Positions 18,321 through 27,880 of a stretch of 64,000 nucleotides of DNA are shown here, piece by piece (within the stretch, counting starts at the first letter, position 1; each line of letters opens with the position of its first letter). Origin of the DNA: Ureibacillus yapensis. Lineage in GTDB: Bacteria; Bacillota; Bacilli; Bacillales_A; Planococcaceae. The notes under the pieces were generated by a model. The model had not been told where the DNA came from. It did no database searches and saw only the letters and a list, made by a program, of their open reading frames with translations. Both the position numbers and the translations under genes were made by a program. Location of the stretch: NCBI RefSeq assembly GCF_003515775.1, contig NZ_QWEI01000001.1, forward strand, positions 414,106 to 478,105. Direction: 5' to 3'.

Positions 18321-20399
18321 CTATTGTGTAGGCGCCTCTTCATAGTCACATTTTGTGCATTGAATTTGGATACCTTTTTTAATCTTCTTCTCCACCATTA
18401 GACTATTACATTTCGGACAAGGTCTACTAATTGGCTTATCCCATGAAACGAAATCACATTCCGGATACGTATTGCATCCGTAGAATAATCGTTTCGTTTT
18501 GCTTTTTCTTTCGACAATTTCTCCGGTATCGCAATTTGGACATTTCACGCCGATCGGTTTCATGATTGCTTTCGTGTTGCGGCATTCCGGGAAGTTTGAG
18601 CATGCCATGAATTTTCCGTATCGTCCCAGTTTATAAACCATCGGAGACCCGCAATTCTCGCAATCTTCTCCCGCCGGTTCATCTTTAATCTCGATTTTTT
18701 CCATTGCTTCATCGGCATGTTTGACATGCTTTTCAAAGTCTTTATAAAAATCATCGATAATTTTAACCCAATTTGTTTGTCCTTCTTCTATCTTATCCAA
18801 GTCTTCTTCCATTTTAGCAGTAAATTCAATATTAATAATTTCCGGGAAGAATTCAAGTACAAGCTGGTGAACGATTTCACCAAGTTCTGTAGGGACAAAC
18901 CGTTTTGAATCAAGTTGTACGTATCCACGTCTTTGGATTACATCCAATGTCGGTGCATAGGTTGAAGGCCGTCCAATGCCGCGCTCTTCCAACTCTTTTA
19001 CAAGACGCGCTTCCGTAAATCGTGGAGGCGGCTGTGTAAAATGCTGTTTTGGTTCAATTTCAAGCGAAGTAACTGTATCGCCCACTTCCATCTCAGGAAG
19101 AAGTTTTGTTGTTTCTTCCGTTTGGTCATCTGTTCCTTCAATATAAAGCTTCATAAAACCAGGAAACTTCACATGCGAACCGTTTGCACGGAATTGGACT
19201 TCTCCATTGACGAGGTCGACCGTAACTGTATCCAAAATTGCAGGTGCCATTTGGCTTGCGATGAATCTTTCCCAAATCAGGCGATAGAGTCTAAGCTGAT
19301 CACGACTCAGTACCGCTTTTAGTTCATCCGGCGTTCTCATGGCACTTGTCGGACGGATTGCCTCATGGGCATCTTGGGCATTGGCTGATTTTTTCGTTTG
19401 CTTTGGCTCGGAAACAATATAGTCTTTACCGTATTTCCCATCAATATAACTGATTGCTTCGGCTTTGGCACTTTCTGAAATTCGGGTAGAGTCTGTACGC
19501 ATATACGTAATTAACCCCACTGTCCCTTCTTTTTTGCCGATATCAATTCCTTCATATAACTGTTGAGCCAGCATCATCGTTTTCTTCGCACGGAAATTTA
19601 GTTTTCTGGCTGCTTCTTGTTGCAGAGAAGATGTTGTAAAAGCAGGTGCTGCATTTCTTTTGCGTTCCTTTTTCACTACATTGGCAACTTGAAACTCGTT
19701 TCCTTTAATCGCGTTTAAAACCGCTTTCACTTGTTCTTCATTTGATAATTTTACTTTTTCTTTTCCATTTCCAAAATAAAACGCATCAAACTGCTTTTTG
19801 CCTTTTTCGAAATTTGCCTCAATCGACCAATATTCTTCAGGCACGAAGTTTTTGATTTCCTCTTCACGATCAATGATAAATCGAAGGGCTATGGATTGTA
19901 CACGGCCAGCCGATAATCCTTTTTTTACTTTTTTCCAAAGGATCGGGCTAATGTTATAGCCTACGAGTCTATCCAAAATGCGGCGTGCTTGTTGCGCATC
20001 TACCAAATCCATGTTGATGGGACGCGGATGTTTAAATGATTCCAAGATTGCATCTTTTGTAATTTCATTGAATACTACGCGGCAATCGGAGGTTGTATCG
20101 ACATTTAAAGCTTGCGCCAAGTGCCAGGCAATCGCTTCCCCTTCACGATCGGGATCGGCTGCGAGATAGATTTTTTTCGCTTTTTTTGCTGCCGATTTTA
20201 AATCTTGCAATACCGGTCCTTTGCCTCGGATCGTAATGTACTTTGGTTCATAATTGTTCTCAGTATCGATTCCCGTTTGGCTTTTCGGCAAATCCCTAAC
20301 ATGGCCAATGGAAGCTTTTACTTTATATTTTTTACCCAAATATCTCTCAATTGTTTTCGCTTTTGCAGGCGATTCTACGATCACTAAATAATCTGCCAT
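18321..20399 (-). CDS. topA: DNA topoisomerase I (TopA)
   Basis: 692-residue type IA topoisomerase that relaxes negative supercoils by single-strand passage. The N-terminal Toprim domain has [15 protein letters not shown] and the [12 protein letters not shown] acidic motif. The active-site tyrosine lies in [14 protein letters not shown] (about residue 300). The C-terminus carries three four-cysteine zinc ribbons: CENCGS...FPEC, CPNCDTG...YPEC and CPKCNS...CTKC. Length equals B. subtilis TopA. The start follows GGGGGAAGTATATAG. The 254-bp gap upstream presumably holds its promoter, which I could not define confidently. Confidence 0.98.
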   Translation of the reverse strand: MADYLVIVESPAKAKTIERYLGKKYKVKASIGHVRDLPKSQTGIDTENNYEPKYITIRGKGPVLQDLKSAAKKAKKIYLAADPDREGEAIAWHLAQALNVDTTSDCRVVFNEITKDAILESFKHPRPINMDLVDAQQARRILDRLVGYNISPILWKKVKKGLSAGRVQSIALRFIIDREEEIKNFVPEEYWSIEANFEKGKKQFDAFYFGNGKEKVKLSNEEQVKAVLNAIKGNEFQVANVVKKERKRNAAPAFTTSSLQQEAARKLNFRAKKTMMLAQQLYEGIDIGKKEGTVGLITYMRTDSTRISESAKAEAISYIDGKYGKDYIVSEPKQTKKSANAQDAHEAIRPTSAMRTPDELKAVLSRDQLRLYRLIWERFIASQMAPAILDTVTVDLVNGEVQFRANGSHVKFPGFMKLYIEGTDDQTEETTKLLPEMEVGDTVTSLEIEPKQHFTQPPPRFTEARLVKELEERGIGRPSTYAPTLDVIQRRGYVQLDSKRFVPTELGEIVHQLVLEFFPEIINIEFTAKMEEDLDKIEEGQTNWVKIIDDFYKDFEKHVKHADEAMEKIEIKDEPAGEDCENCGSPMVYKLGRYGKFMACSNFPECRNTKAIMKPIGVKCPNCDTGEIVERKSKTKRLFYGCNTYPECDFVSWDKPISRPCPKCNSLMVEKKIKKGIQIQCTKCDYEEAPTQ

Positions 20400-20653
20400 C
20401 TATATACTTCCCCCTTGTAGAGGTAAATTGTTTATCTTGAATGCGTATAACGCAATACCTAAAAATTATACCTGTTGCAAAATGTATAACAGTTTTTATG
20501 AGAATGCAACTTTTTTTTAATATTTACCAATTAATTATGCCTCATTATAATGTAGGAAAAATTGATTCAACATGCTTTCCTCGAAGAAACTGCGGAAACC
20601 ATTAGGGGCTTTAACTTCATGCAAATTTCGGCATAGTACCAAGCTGAGTGAAG

Positions 20654-21529
20654 TTAAAAGAATTTCAATTCCTCGAGAATTTGATGCCCGTCCCATATAG
20701 GGATTGCCCCCTCCCGAAGCAGGCTGTTGGTTCCTTTTGACTGTTCGGAGTGAATCGGGCCAGGCACAATAAAAATATCTTTCCCATGTTCCAAAGCGTG
20801 CTCGGTTGTTATTAGTGTACCACTTTTCAGATTTGCCTCAGTCACTACAATGGCATTGCTAATACCGCTTATAATACGATTTCTCATCGGAAAATGCCAT
20901 TTTTGGACCCCAACATAGGGAGGATATTCTGTTAAAAGTAAATGATTTTCTTGAATTTGGCAAGCAAGCAGTTTATTTTCTTTTGGATAAATATGCGAAA
21001 ATCCATGTCCCAAAACAGCGATTGTTTTCCCTCCAAATTTCAAAGTTGCATGGTGGGCAAGGCTGTCCGCTCCTTTTGCCAGTCCACTTACTATAACGAT
21101 ATTCTGTTCAACAAGTGGCGGTACAATATACTCCATGGCTAAGGCCGAATAATTGGTCGCTTTTCTGGAACCAATAATGGCAATTTTCATCGGGTGCTGC
21201 AAGAGAGTAACGTCCCCCTTTGCATAAAGGACTGTCGGGGGATCCATCAAATCGTTCAAACTGTTAGGGTAAAATTCACTATTATATGGAATAACTTTTA
21301 TATTAGCAGAATTATATGCTTCCAATAGATTATTTTGTAACACGATTTTATAATTAATTAAAATTTGGTCTGCAGCATTTGTCGAAATGGATAATATTTT
21401 AGCTAATCTAAAAGATGAAATTCTTGCCAAATTGTGTGTCGATTCGATAGATTTCATCAAGTTGCGGAATTTGTTTAAGGGAAGTGGATAAACGTAATGG
21501 AAAGAGAGGAGTTCTTGCAAATCGTTCAT
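20654..21529 (-). CDS. dprA: DNA-processing protein DprA (Smf)
   Basis: 291-residue Rossmann-like protein that loads RecA on incoming single-stranded DNA during natural transformation. The conserved core has IGSRKATNYS, IVSGLAKGADSLAHHATL, the GHGFSHIYPKEN block and EYPP, then FPMRNRIISGISNAIVV and KSGTLITTEHALEHGKD. A winged-helix-like DML1 domain is not obvious. Start chosen at the ATG preceded by AAGGAGTGATACT; the upstream in-frame extension is not homologous. Neighbours topA and sucD match B. subtilis. Confidence 0.95.
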   Translation of the reverse strand: MNDLQELLSFHYVYPLPLNKFRNLMKSIESTHNLARISSFRLAKILSISTNAADQILINYKIVLQNNLLEAYNSANIKVIPYNSEFYPNSLNDLMDPPTVLYAKGDVTLLQHPMKIAIIGSRKATNYSALAMEYIVPPLVEQNIVIVSGLAKGADSLAHHATLKFGGKTIAVLGHGFSHIYPKENKLLACQIQENHLLLTEYPPYVGVQKWHFPMRNRIISGISNAIVVTEANLKSGTLITTEHALEHGKDIFIVPGPIHSEQSKGTNSLLREGAIPIWDGHQILEELKFF

Positions 21530-21615
21530 AGTATCACTCCTTATTATGAAGAAATTTTTCTTCGCACAAAGCTCCACGCTTCATGTATAAAAAGTGACCG
21601 CATTTTTTGAAAGCC

Positions 21616-21665
21616 AAGCGCCCTGATTAACTCCACTAAACGCTGGAGCTATAAGAAAAGGTGCA
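21616..21665 (-). repeat. Short degenerate copy of the dispersed stem-loop element
   Basis: On the minus strand CTTTTCTTATAGCTCCAGCG leads, after an AT-rich middle, into GGAGTTAATCAGGGCGCTTG. These are the two ends of the element seen at 36.9-37.1 kb (TAGCTCCAGCG and GGGGCTAA-CGGGGCGCTTG), with most of the middle missing. It sits between the sucCD terminator and dprA. Confidence 0.5.
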
Positions 21666-21688
21666 GCGCCTCCACACGCTGCACCTTC
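21652..21688 (-). terminator. Intrinsic terminator after sucCD
   Basis: Minus-strand stem AAGGTGCAGCG / CGCTGCACCTT (21677-21687 with 21658-21668) around an 8-nt loop, ending in CCTTTTCTT. It starts 5 nt past the sucD stop. The 11-bp GC-rich stem makes it one of the strongest in the window. Confidence 0.85.
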
Positions 21689-21692
21689 TATT

Positions 21693-22595
21693 TTAATGCG
21701 TTTTACATTGTTCGTATAGACCTTTTTCTTTTAACACCTTAATTAATGTTTCGCCGATTACTGACGGCGTAGGAGCCACTTCGATTCCCGCCTCATTCAT
21801 CGCCTTGATTTTTTCGCTGGCCGTTCCTTTACCGCCTGAAATGATTGCACCGGCATGTCCCATACGTTTTCCTGGAGGAGCCGTTTGTCCGCCGATAAAT
21901 CCGACGACTGGTTTTGTCATGTTTGCCTTGATCCATTCCGCAGCTTCTTCTTCCGCCGTACCGCCGATTTCCCCGATCATCACGACCGCATATGTTTCAG
22001 GATCGTTGTTGAACTCTTCCAATACGTCGATAAAGTTTGTGCCGTTCACCGGGTCTCCCCCGATACCGACCGCCGTTGTTTGGCCAATGCCCGCTTGGGT
22101 TAACTGGTGCACGGCTTCATATGTTAATGTTCCGGAACGAGAGACAACCCCTACATGCCCTTTAGTATGGATGTAGCCTGGCATAATGCCGATTTTACAC
22201 TCATCTGCAGTAATTACGCCCGGGCAGTTTGGTCCAACCAATCGAGTTTTCTTGCCTTCCATATAGCGTTTCACTTCGATCATATCCAACACCGGAATAT
22301 GTTCGGTAATGCAAATTGTCATATCAAGATCGGCTTCGACGCCTTCCATGATGGCATCTGCCGCAAAAGGGGCAGGAACATAGATTACAGAAACATTCGC
22401 ACCAGTTGCATCTACTGCTTCTTGCACAGTATTGAACACGGGAACTCCTTCAATCACTTGTCCACCTTTGCCAGGGGTTACACCTGCCACGATTTTCGTA
22501 CCGTATTCCAGCATTTGCTTTGTATGGAATAGTGCTGTTTCTCCTGTAATACCTTGCACAATTACTTTAGTATCTGCATTAATATATACACTCAT
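21693..22595 (-). CDS. sucD: Succinyl-CoA synthetase alpha subunit
   Basis: 300-residue CoA-binding and phosphohistidine subunit of the TCA-cycle ligase that converts succinyl-CoA to succinate with nucleoside triphosphate formation. The N-terminal Rossmann fold has [16 protein letters not shown]. The active-site histidine is in [11 protein letters not shown] (about residue 246). The GPNCPG motif is also visible. AAGGAGGCAAAGGAC precedes the ATG. It lies 13 nt after sucC, and a strong terminator follows. Confidence 0.98.
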   Translation of the reverse strand: MSVYINADTKVIVQGITGETALFHTKQMLEYGTKIVAGVTPGKGGQVIEGVPVFNTVQEAVDATGANVSVIYVPAPFAADAIMEGVEADLDMTICITEHIPVLDMIEVKRYMEGKKTRLVGPNCPGVITADECKIGIMPGYIHTKGHVGVVSRSGTLTYEAVHQLTQAGIGQTTAVGIGGDPVNGTNFIDVLEEFNNDPETYAVVMIGEIGGTAEEEAAEWIKANMTKPVVGFIGGQTAPPGKRMGHAGAIISGGKGTASEKIKAMNEAGIEVAPTPSVIGETLIKVLKEKGLYEQCKTH

Positions 22596-22608
22596 GTCCT
22601 TTGCCTCC

Positions 22609-23769
22609 TTAACCTACTAATTCAACAATTTTTTCAGCGCCATCTGCCATCGAGTCAGCCGCCACGATATTTAAACCGGATGCATTTAACAATTCTTTCC
22701 CTAGTTCCACGTTTGTTCCTTCAAGTCGAACAACCAAAGGCACTTCCAAACCTACTTCTTTCGCGGCCGCAATAACACCCTCTGCAATTACGTCGCATTT
22801 CATGATGCCGCCAAAGATGTTGACGAAAATTCCTTTTACATTTGTGTCCGATAAAATAATTTTAAATGCCTCGGTTACTTTCTCGGCTGTTGCGCCGCCT
22901 CCAACATCAAGGAAGTTGGCCGGTCTGCCGCCATAGTAGCTAATTGTATCCATTGTGGCCATGGCAAGTCCTGCCCCATTGACCATACAACCAATGTTGC
23001 CGTCCAGTGAAATATAGCTAAGATCGTATTTGGAAGCTTCAATTTCTTTTGCATCTTCTTCGTCATAATCTCTTAATTCTACAATATCTTTATGTCGATA
23101 TAATCCATTTGAGTCAAAGTTGAATTTCGCATCCAGTGCAACTACTTCATCATTGCCTGTTACAACAAGTGGATTAATTTCCAAAATAGAAGCGTCTTTT
23201 TCGACAAACGCCTCATATAAGCCAAGCATTAATTTCGCTGCTTTATTTACAAGTTTTGTCGGAATATTCATATTGAATGCCATACGGCGTGCTTGGAACG
23301 GGAGCAATCCTGTAAGTGGGTCAATCACTTCTTTGAAGATCTTTTCCGGAGTGCGTTCCGCAACTTCTTCGATATCCATTCCGCCTTCTTCGGAACCCAT
23401 CAAAGTTACCCGTGAAGTTGCCCGGTCGACAATGAAACTCAAATAATACTCTTTTTTTATGTCGGAGCCTTCTTCAATATATAGGCGTTTTACTTCTTTG
23501 CCTTCGGGGCCGGTTTGGTGTGTTACCAAAATTTTGCCCAGCAGTTCTTTCGCATACGCTCGAACTTCATCCAAGTTTTTGGCGATTTTTACGCCCCCGG
23601 CTTTCCCGCGTCCACCAGCATGAATTTGGGCTTTTACCACAATAACGTTTGAACCCAATTCTTTTGCGACTTTTACTGCTTCATCTGGCGAGAATGCTAC
23701 CTTTCCGTCTGGTACAGCCACTCCATATTGTCTAAGGATTTCTTTCCCTTGATACTCATGGATATTCAT
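22609..23769 (-). CDS. sucC: Succinyl-CoA synthetase beta subunit (ADP-forming type)
   Basis: 386-residue ATP-grasp subunit that binds nucleotide and succinate. [16 protein letters not shown] is the family N-terminus. [18 protein letters not shown], split here for description, is the nucleotide-grasp loop. The ligase domain shows [15 protein letters not shown] and [16 protein letters not shown]. Length equals B. subtilis SucC. It is first of a two-gene operon ended by the terminator at 21652-21688. Confidence 0.98.
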   Translation of the reverse strand: MNIHEYQGKEILRQYGVAVPDGKVAFSPDEAVKVAKELGSNVIVVKAQIHAGGRGKAGGVKIAKNLDEVRAYAKELLGKILVTHQTGPEGKEVKRLYIEEGSDIKKEYYLSFIVDRATSRVTLMGSEEGGMDIEEVAERTPEKIFKEVIDPLTGLLPFQARRMAFNMNIPTKLVNKAAKLMLGLYEAFVEKDASILEINPLVVTGNDEVVALDAKFNFDSNGLYRHKDIVELRDYDEEDAKEIEASKYDLSYISLDGNIGCMVNGAGLAMATMDTISYYGGRPANFLDVGGGATAEKVTEAFKIILSDTNVKGIFVNIFGGIMKCDVIAEGVIAAAKEVGLEVPLVVRLEGTNVELGKELLNASGLNIVAADSMADGAEKIVELVG

Positions 23770-23923
23770 GTTTTATCCTCCAATCAGCCTTATGGAAATT
23801 ATTTTGTTGACATAACCCATTCTAAACAAATTTTCTGACAAAGTCTATCATTGTATTTCCTGTATTGAAAAAGTTATCTTATTACAATATTTTCTCTTTT
23901 TCGCAAATCTAATATCTACTAAT

Positions 23924-24211
23924 TTATCTTTTCGTTTGATTGTAGCTTCTGTCTAACCGGTATATAAATGCAAATACTTCCGCCACTGCTTCATATAATT
24001 CTTCCGGGATTGATTCATTCAAATCCAGATTTCCCAATAACTCGACAAGATTTTTATCTTCATAGATTGGAACATCGCTATTAGCAGCTTTTTCAATGAT
24101 ATTCTCTGCAATTTTTCCTTTTCCCTTAGCCACGACAGTTGGACTGTTATTGAGTTCAGGATTATACGTTAAGGCTATCGCTTCTTTTCGGACATATTTC
24201 TTTTCATTCAT
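23924..24211 (-). CDS. ylqH: Free-standing FlhB C-terminal-domain protein (FlhX/YlqH type)
   Basis: 95 residues matching the cytoplasmic C-terminal domain of the export-gate protein FlhB: ALTYNPELNNSPTVVAKGKG, split for description, then VPIYEDKNLVELL and IPEELYEAVAEVFAFIYRL. The membrane domain is missing and so is the NPTH self-cleavage site. It therefore looks like the released FlhB-CC half alone. Such FlhX proteins are known in flagellated bacteria; B. subtilis YlqH is the counterpart. Its start overlaps the FliK-like gene ylqG by 4 nt (ATGA), so the two are probably made together. Role unproven. Confidence 0.9.
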   Translation of the reverse strand: MNEKKYVRKEAIALTYNPELNNSPTVVAKGKGKIAENIIEKAANSDVPIYEDKNLVELLGNLDLNESIPEELYEAVAEVFAFIYRLDRSYNQTKR

Positions 24212-26178
24212 ATTCGGAAATCTACCCCATTTTTCGATTCGAATTTATTTTCTTTTAAATGACTGATCGGCTGTTGGTGTGTGGTTGTTTCAAATGGCTT
24301 CACGAATAATCCGGAAAGTTGGTAGCTTTTTTCGGATAAACCTTGTTTCAATGGCTCCCTTAATGGTTCGGTCAGCAATTCCAGCTCAGGTTGATCATTA
24401 TATAAAGTGATTGTGACAATGCGATTTTGGACTTGCATATCGACCATCGTTTCCTTAAGAGCTTCCATATTCAAATAGAAGAGGATTCTTGCATAATTCG
24501 AATCAATTTTGCCATTGTCCTTCATGCGACCGTTCCATTGCACTGTCGCTTCCGTTTGCTTTCCCAAAAATTGCAAAGGAATTTGCATGACAAGTTGATG
24601 CTGAGGCCCATTTTCTCCGGAATTGAATTGCATACCATTTAAACGCGCCACCACATTTTCGGCAGCATCCCTTAGAACTGCTGAGGTTTGGGAATCTTGC
24701 AAAAGCGATAACAGTTGCGGTTTTAAAGAATGGGCCAATTCACCTATATCCGTTGTTTTGTTGTTTAATGTTGCCTCGTAACTCAGACCCAATCCCTTTA
24801 AAATGGTTTTTAAAGCCTGTTCCATCGTTTTGCCATCTATTGCCGACAAAACTTGCTGCTCTGCTCTAGCACTGATCGCGTGAACCTCTGGGATATTGGA
24901 TTCTGCCGTTAATTTCGCTAAATTGACTAACGCGGATGAATTGTTGCCGGCTTCCGGTTTTAATAGTGACAATAACTGTTCATGATTGGATTGCGAGAAT
25001 GCAAGATTTGCCGTTTGTTGGCTTGGCGCATCCGAAAATGCTTTTACAAGTTGGCCATGCAATTGTTTTGCAAATAATTCCATTGTAGCGGGGTTTTTCG
25101 GCAACGCTTCAAATCGATTGATGAGTTGCTCCAAACTCGATTTTTGTTCAACGGAAAAAGACTCCTGGCTTGCGACCCATGTTCGAAGCTGATTGATTTT
25201 TTGTTGTGCATCGGATGGTTTTGCTGCCATTATTTCTTGAACCATTCCACCTGCTGTTTGCTTGCCTGTCTCAATGTACCTTTGTTGCTCTGAACTTTGG
25301 GTTTTCCAGGCTTCCTCGGCGGCATTTTGTTGAGCCTGCAAAGATGTGGCTGGCATATTTTTTTGCTGCTGGAAACTTTCGTTTTGCCAGCTTTCGATTG
25401 TCGCATGTTTAGGTAAAATACCTGTTTCTTTCAACAATTGCAGCATTTGCATTTTTTGCTGGGGCGCTTCAGTTGGATTGGACAGGATTTTGGCAGCGTT
25501 TGATAAAATGGATCCACCAGTTTCTTCGGCCAATGGTTTTGAAATCAATTGCAATTGTTGAAGGATATTGGACTTGACAGTAGGTTCGATGTTCACATCC
25601 TGTGCCAACACATTTGCAAGATTCGTCATGGCACTCGACATTCCATTTATTTTGGAACCATAAAGAAACCCTTTAAAAACTTCGTTTGAAAAAGGCATTT
25701 TCATTTCAGCCATTTTTTGAATCGCCTGCAACGCTTCTTGCTTTGTAGCCGATTCCGTTAGGCTTTTTAGCCAACCTTCAGCTGATAGTAGATTTTCTTT
25801 CAGCAATGGAAGTTGATTTTTGACAAACTGAGCAACGATTTGCTGCATTTCCGGTGTTTTCGGCAAATTCAGGTTATCCAGCAGCTGCGTTAGTTGTTGA
25901 GTCGTTGCTAAGGACCTCTGCATTGGCCCTGTGACGACTTTCAGCTCTGTTTGCGGGTTCATGCTCGTAACCTGAAAAAAATACGTGTCTCCCGCTTTTA
26001 AAGGCGTTTCCAGTTTAGCAAAAAGCTTGGACGAGCCAACCTGGATCTCCGCCATTTGATCGGGGTAGAGTTTTTTGATTGTTCCATGCAGCACCTGCCC
26101 CTGTTTTAAAGAAAGCGGTTGATTTTGCTGAACAGCAGCTTGTGGTCCTTGAATCGGATTAAAAGATGTAAACGTCAT
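24208..26178 (-). CDS. ylqG: Large FliK-like protein (YlqG type)
   Basis: 656-residue soluble protein. The first 500 residues are rich in Q, A, L and K, largely helical and ruler-like. The C-terminal domain (about 530-645) resembles the FliK hook-length-control domain: QLVMQIPLQFLGKQTEATVQW, split for description, then ILFYLNMEALKETMVDMQV and a tail with LFVKPF. It has no signal peptide or membrane span. Its pairing with a stand-alone FlhB C-domain mirrors the FliK-FlhB specificity switch. It overlaps rnhB upstream and ylqH downstream by 4 nt each. Counterpart of B. subtilis YlqG, whose function is unknown to me. Confidence 0.82.
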   Translation of the reverse strand: MTFTSFNPIQGPQAAVQQNQPLSLKQGQVLHGTIKKLYPDQMAEIQVGSSKLFAKLETPLKAGDTYFFQVTSMNPQTELKVVTGPMQRSLATTQQLTQLLDNLNLPKTPEMQQIVAQFVKNQLPLLKENLLSAEGWLKSLTESATKQEALQAIQKMAEMKMPFSNEVFKGFLYGSKINGMSSAMTNLANVLAQDVNIEPTVKSNILQQLQLISKPLAEETGGSILSNAAKILSNPTEAPQQKMQMLQLLKETGILPKHATIESWQNESFQQQKNMPATSLQAQQNAAEEAWKTQSSEQQRYIETGKQTAGGMVQEIMAAKPSDAQQKINQLRTWVASQESFSVEQKSSLEQLINRFEALPKNPATMELFAKQLHGQLVKAFSDAPSQQTANLAFSQSNHEQLLSLLKPEAGNNSSALVNLAKLTAESNIPEVHAISARAEQQVLSAIDGKTMEQALKTILKGLGLSYEATLNNKTTDIGELAHSLKPQLLSLLQDSQTSAVLRDAAENVVARLNGMQFNSGENGPQHQLVMQIPLQFLGKQTEATVQWNGRMKDNGKIDSNYARILFYLNMEALKETMVDMQVQNRIVTITLYNDQPELELLTEPLREPLKQGLSEKSYQLSGLFVKPFETTTHQQPISHLKENKFESKNGVDFRI

Positions 26179-26963
26179 ATCAAGATTTGCTCCTTTGATT
26201 CAATCATTGATTTGATCGGTTCAAAACTTTTCCGGTGTTCGTGAATATAGCCGTGCTGTTTCAATGCTTCCAAATGTTGCTTCGTGCCGTACCCAGCGTT
26301 TTGGTCAAACCCATACATAGGGTGCTCGGCATGAAGCTTCTCCATATAGTCATCCCGTGCATTTTTCGCTAATATGGAGGCAGCTGCAATGCTAAGGCTT
26401 TTTGCATCTCCTTTAATGATGGATTTTTGCGGAATATCCATCGGCAATACCATGGCGTCCACAATGCAAAAGTCCGGACGAATATCCAAGTTTTCAATAC
26501 TTTGTTTCATTGATTGTTTTGTCGCTTCATAAATGTTTAATGCATCAATCATTTCCGCACTTTGAAAATGAATTGCATAACTTAGAGCATGTTTCTTAAT
26601 AATGGCGGCAAATTCTTCCCTAGCTTTCTTAGTTAATTGCTTCGAATCATTAATGCCAATAAAAGGTTTGCAATCTCTCGGCAAAATTACTGCTGCCGTT
26701 ACAACCGGACCAGCCAATGGACCCCTTCCCGCTTCATCTATGCCTGCCAAAAACTGTTCACTTGAAGATAGGAAACTCTCATCAAATTCTACTTTTTCTT
26801 TGTGTTCATCTAGTTTCTTCTTTTCTTTTTCCATACGATTGTTCCATTGCTTCCACGCCTTCTGCACGCCTGCACGTTCATCGTTCTTTATTTCATCCAT
26901 CCAGCTTTCATATGCTTTGGCTGCATGTAGAGCAGCTAGTATCTCTTTTATTGTTTTACCCAT
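26175..26963 (-). CDS. rnhB: Ribonuclease HII
   Basis: 262-residue endonuclease that removes single ribonucleotides from DNA and cuts RNA-DNA hybrids. Catalytic acids D76 and E77 lie in GIDEAGRGPLAGP. The third is in FCIVDAMVLP, followed by the KGDAKSLSIAAASILAK block and D at ARDDYM. About 70 residues of N-terminal extension precede the core, as in Bacillus RnhB (about 255 aa). It is first in a group with ylqG and ylqH, coupled by ATGA overlaps, and divergent from the lipoprotein gene at 27113. Confidence 0.96.
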   Translation of the reverse strand: MGKTIKEILAALHAAKAYESWMDEIKNDERAGVQKAWKQWNNRMEKEKKKLDEHKEKVEFDESFLSSSEQFLAGIDEAGRGPLAGPVVTAAVILPRDCKPFIGINDSKQLTKKAREEFAAIIKKHALSYAIHFQSAEMIDALNIYEATKQSMKQSIENLDIRPDFCIVDAMVLPMDIPQKSIIKGDAKSLSIAAASILAKNARDDYMEKLHAEHPMYGFDQNAGYGTKQHLEALKQHGYIHEHRKSFEPIKSMIESKEQILI

Positions 26964-27055
26964 ATGTATGACACTTCCCTATATTTTCTCTCTATTTATA
27001 TCGGCATTCCCTGTCTTGAAAAAAGATTTATTCTATTAATTTATCATATAAGCCA

Positions 27056-27085
27056 TTGTTTACCCATTCAACTAAAGTCTATAAT
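27056..27085 (+). promoter_or_regulatory. Promoter for the PCYCGC lipoprotein gene
   Basis: TTGTTT (27056-27061), 18-bp spacer, perfect TATAAT (27080-27085), then the Shine-Dalgarno GGAGGAATCATA and the ATG at 27113. A good sigma-A match by inspection. Confidence 0.65.
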
Positions 27086-27112
27086 GTTTACGAATAGAAT
27101 GGAGGAATCATA

Positions 27113-27613
27113 ATGAAGAAAGTTTTCCCTCTTTTTGTATGTATGATTTTTATTTTATCTGCCTGCGGAAATGCCGCAACACAAGAAAAGCCCGAGGCGC
27201 AAGAACATGCTGGGCATGACGCTCAGAATCATGTTGCAGGAGACCTTCAAGAAGAAACTGCGTCTGCGGAAATTCTGCCAAGCTTTTTGGATTCGCAGCA
27301 TGAAGATATCCGACTCGTTTACGAGGTTGCAGGACAAGCTACTGATATCTTGGAATGGATGCCTTGCTACTGCGGTTGTGGGGAGTCGGCAGGTCACCGC
27401 AGTAATTTAAATTGCTTTATCGCAGAAACACGGGAGGATGGCTCCATTGTATGGGATGACCATGGCACTCGTTGTTTAGTTTGCCTGGAAATTGCTATTC
27501 AGTCGGTTCAGATGGCGGAAGATGGGAAGTCTTTAAAAGAAATTCGCAACGCCATCGATGAACAATACAAAAATGGTTATGCAGCACCAACGCCAACAGA
27601 AATGCCGGCGTAA
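27113..27613 (+). CDS. PCYCGC-motif lipoprotein of unknown function
   Basis: 166 residues. A lipoprotein signal peptide ends in LSAC with the lipidated cysteine at residue 18. A histidine- and acid-rich linker follows (EHAGHDAQNHV, 31-41). The PCYCGC motif is at residues 84-89 in EWMPCYCGCGESAGH, with further cysteines at 101, 121 and 124 (TRCLVCLEIA). The C-terminus is proline- and threonine-rich. The family (PF13798 by recall) is confined mainly to Bacillales and has no established function. Six cysteines and nearby histidines suggest metal or heme handling at the outer membrane face, which is inference. It is one of only two plus-strand genes. Confidence 0.88.
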   Translation: MKKVFPLFVCMIFILSACGNAATQEKPEAQEHAGHDAQNHVAGDLQEETASAEILPSFLDSQHEDIRLVYEVAGQATDILEWMPCYCGCGESAGHRSNLNCFIAETREDGSIVWDDHGTRCLVCLEIAIQSVQMAEDGKSLKEIRNAIDEQYKNGYAAPTPTEMPA

Positions 27614-27639
27614 ATTTGAATGAACTTCTCTGATTTGGA

Positions 27640-27806
27640 GTCCTTGAGTGATTGGCTCGTGGACTCCTTTTCATTGTTAACCACTGTTCGGTCCTCGAGC
27701 ACCTCTCTCCCAGACTTATTCATGCTGTTTTCCACTTTCCCAGTCCACGAGCATCTCCCTCACGGACTCATTCACACCGCTTTCCACTTCCCCAGTCCAT
27801 GAGCAC
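27640..27806 (+). repeat. 52-bp period degenerate tandem repeat, array A
   Basis: Units begin with GTCC at 27640, 27691, 27743 and 27795, spacings 51, 52 and 52. Units 27691-27742 and 27743-27794 are roughly 80 percent identical by eye. Each has GAGCAYCTCYCTC near the start and CTTTCCACTT-CCCA near the end. The first unit is more diverged and the last is truncated. The array lies in the convergent gap between the lipoprotein gene and rbgA. Confidence 0.75.
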
Positions 27807-27836
27807 CTTCAATTTTTAGCGTATTACTTGGACAAA

Positions 27837-27877
27837 ATAAAAAGGCAGAAAAATCACCATGATTTTTTCTACCTTTT
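27837..27877 (-). terminator. Intrinsic terminator after rbgA
   Basis: Minus-strand AAAAGGTAGAAAAAATCA and TGATTTTTCTGCCTTTT form a long stem (27860-27877 with 27840-27856) around a 3-nt loop, followed by ATTTT. It begins 3 nt past the rbgA stop. It is symmetrical enough to serve the plus-strand lipoprotein transcript too. Confidence 0.85.
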
Positions 27878-27880
27878 CTC

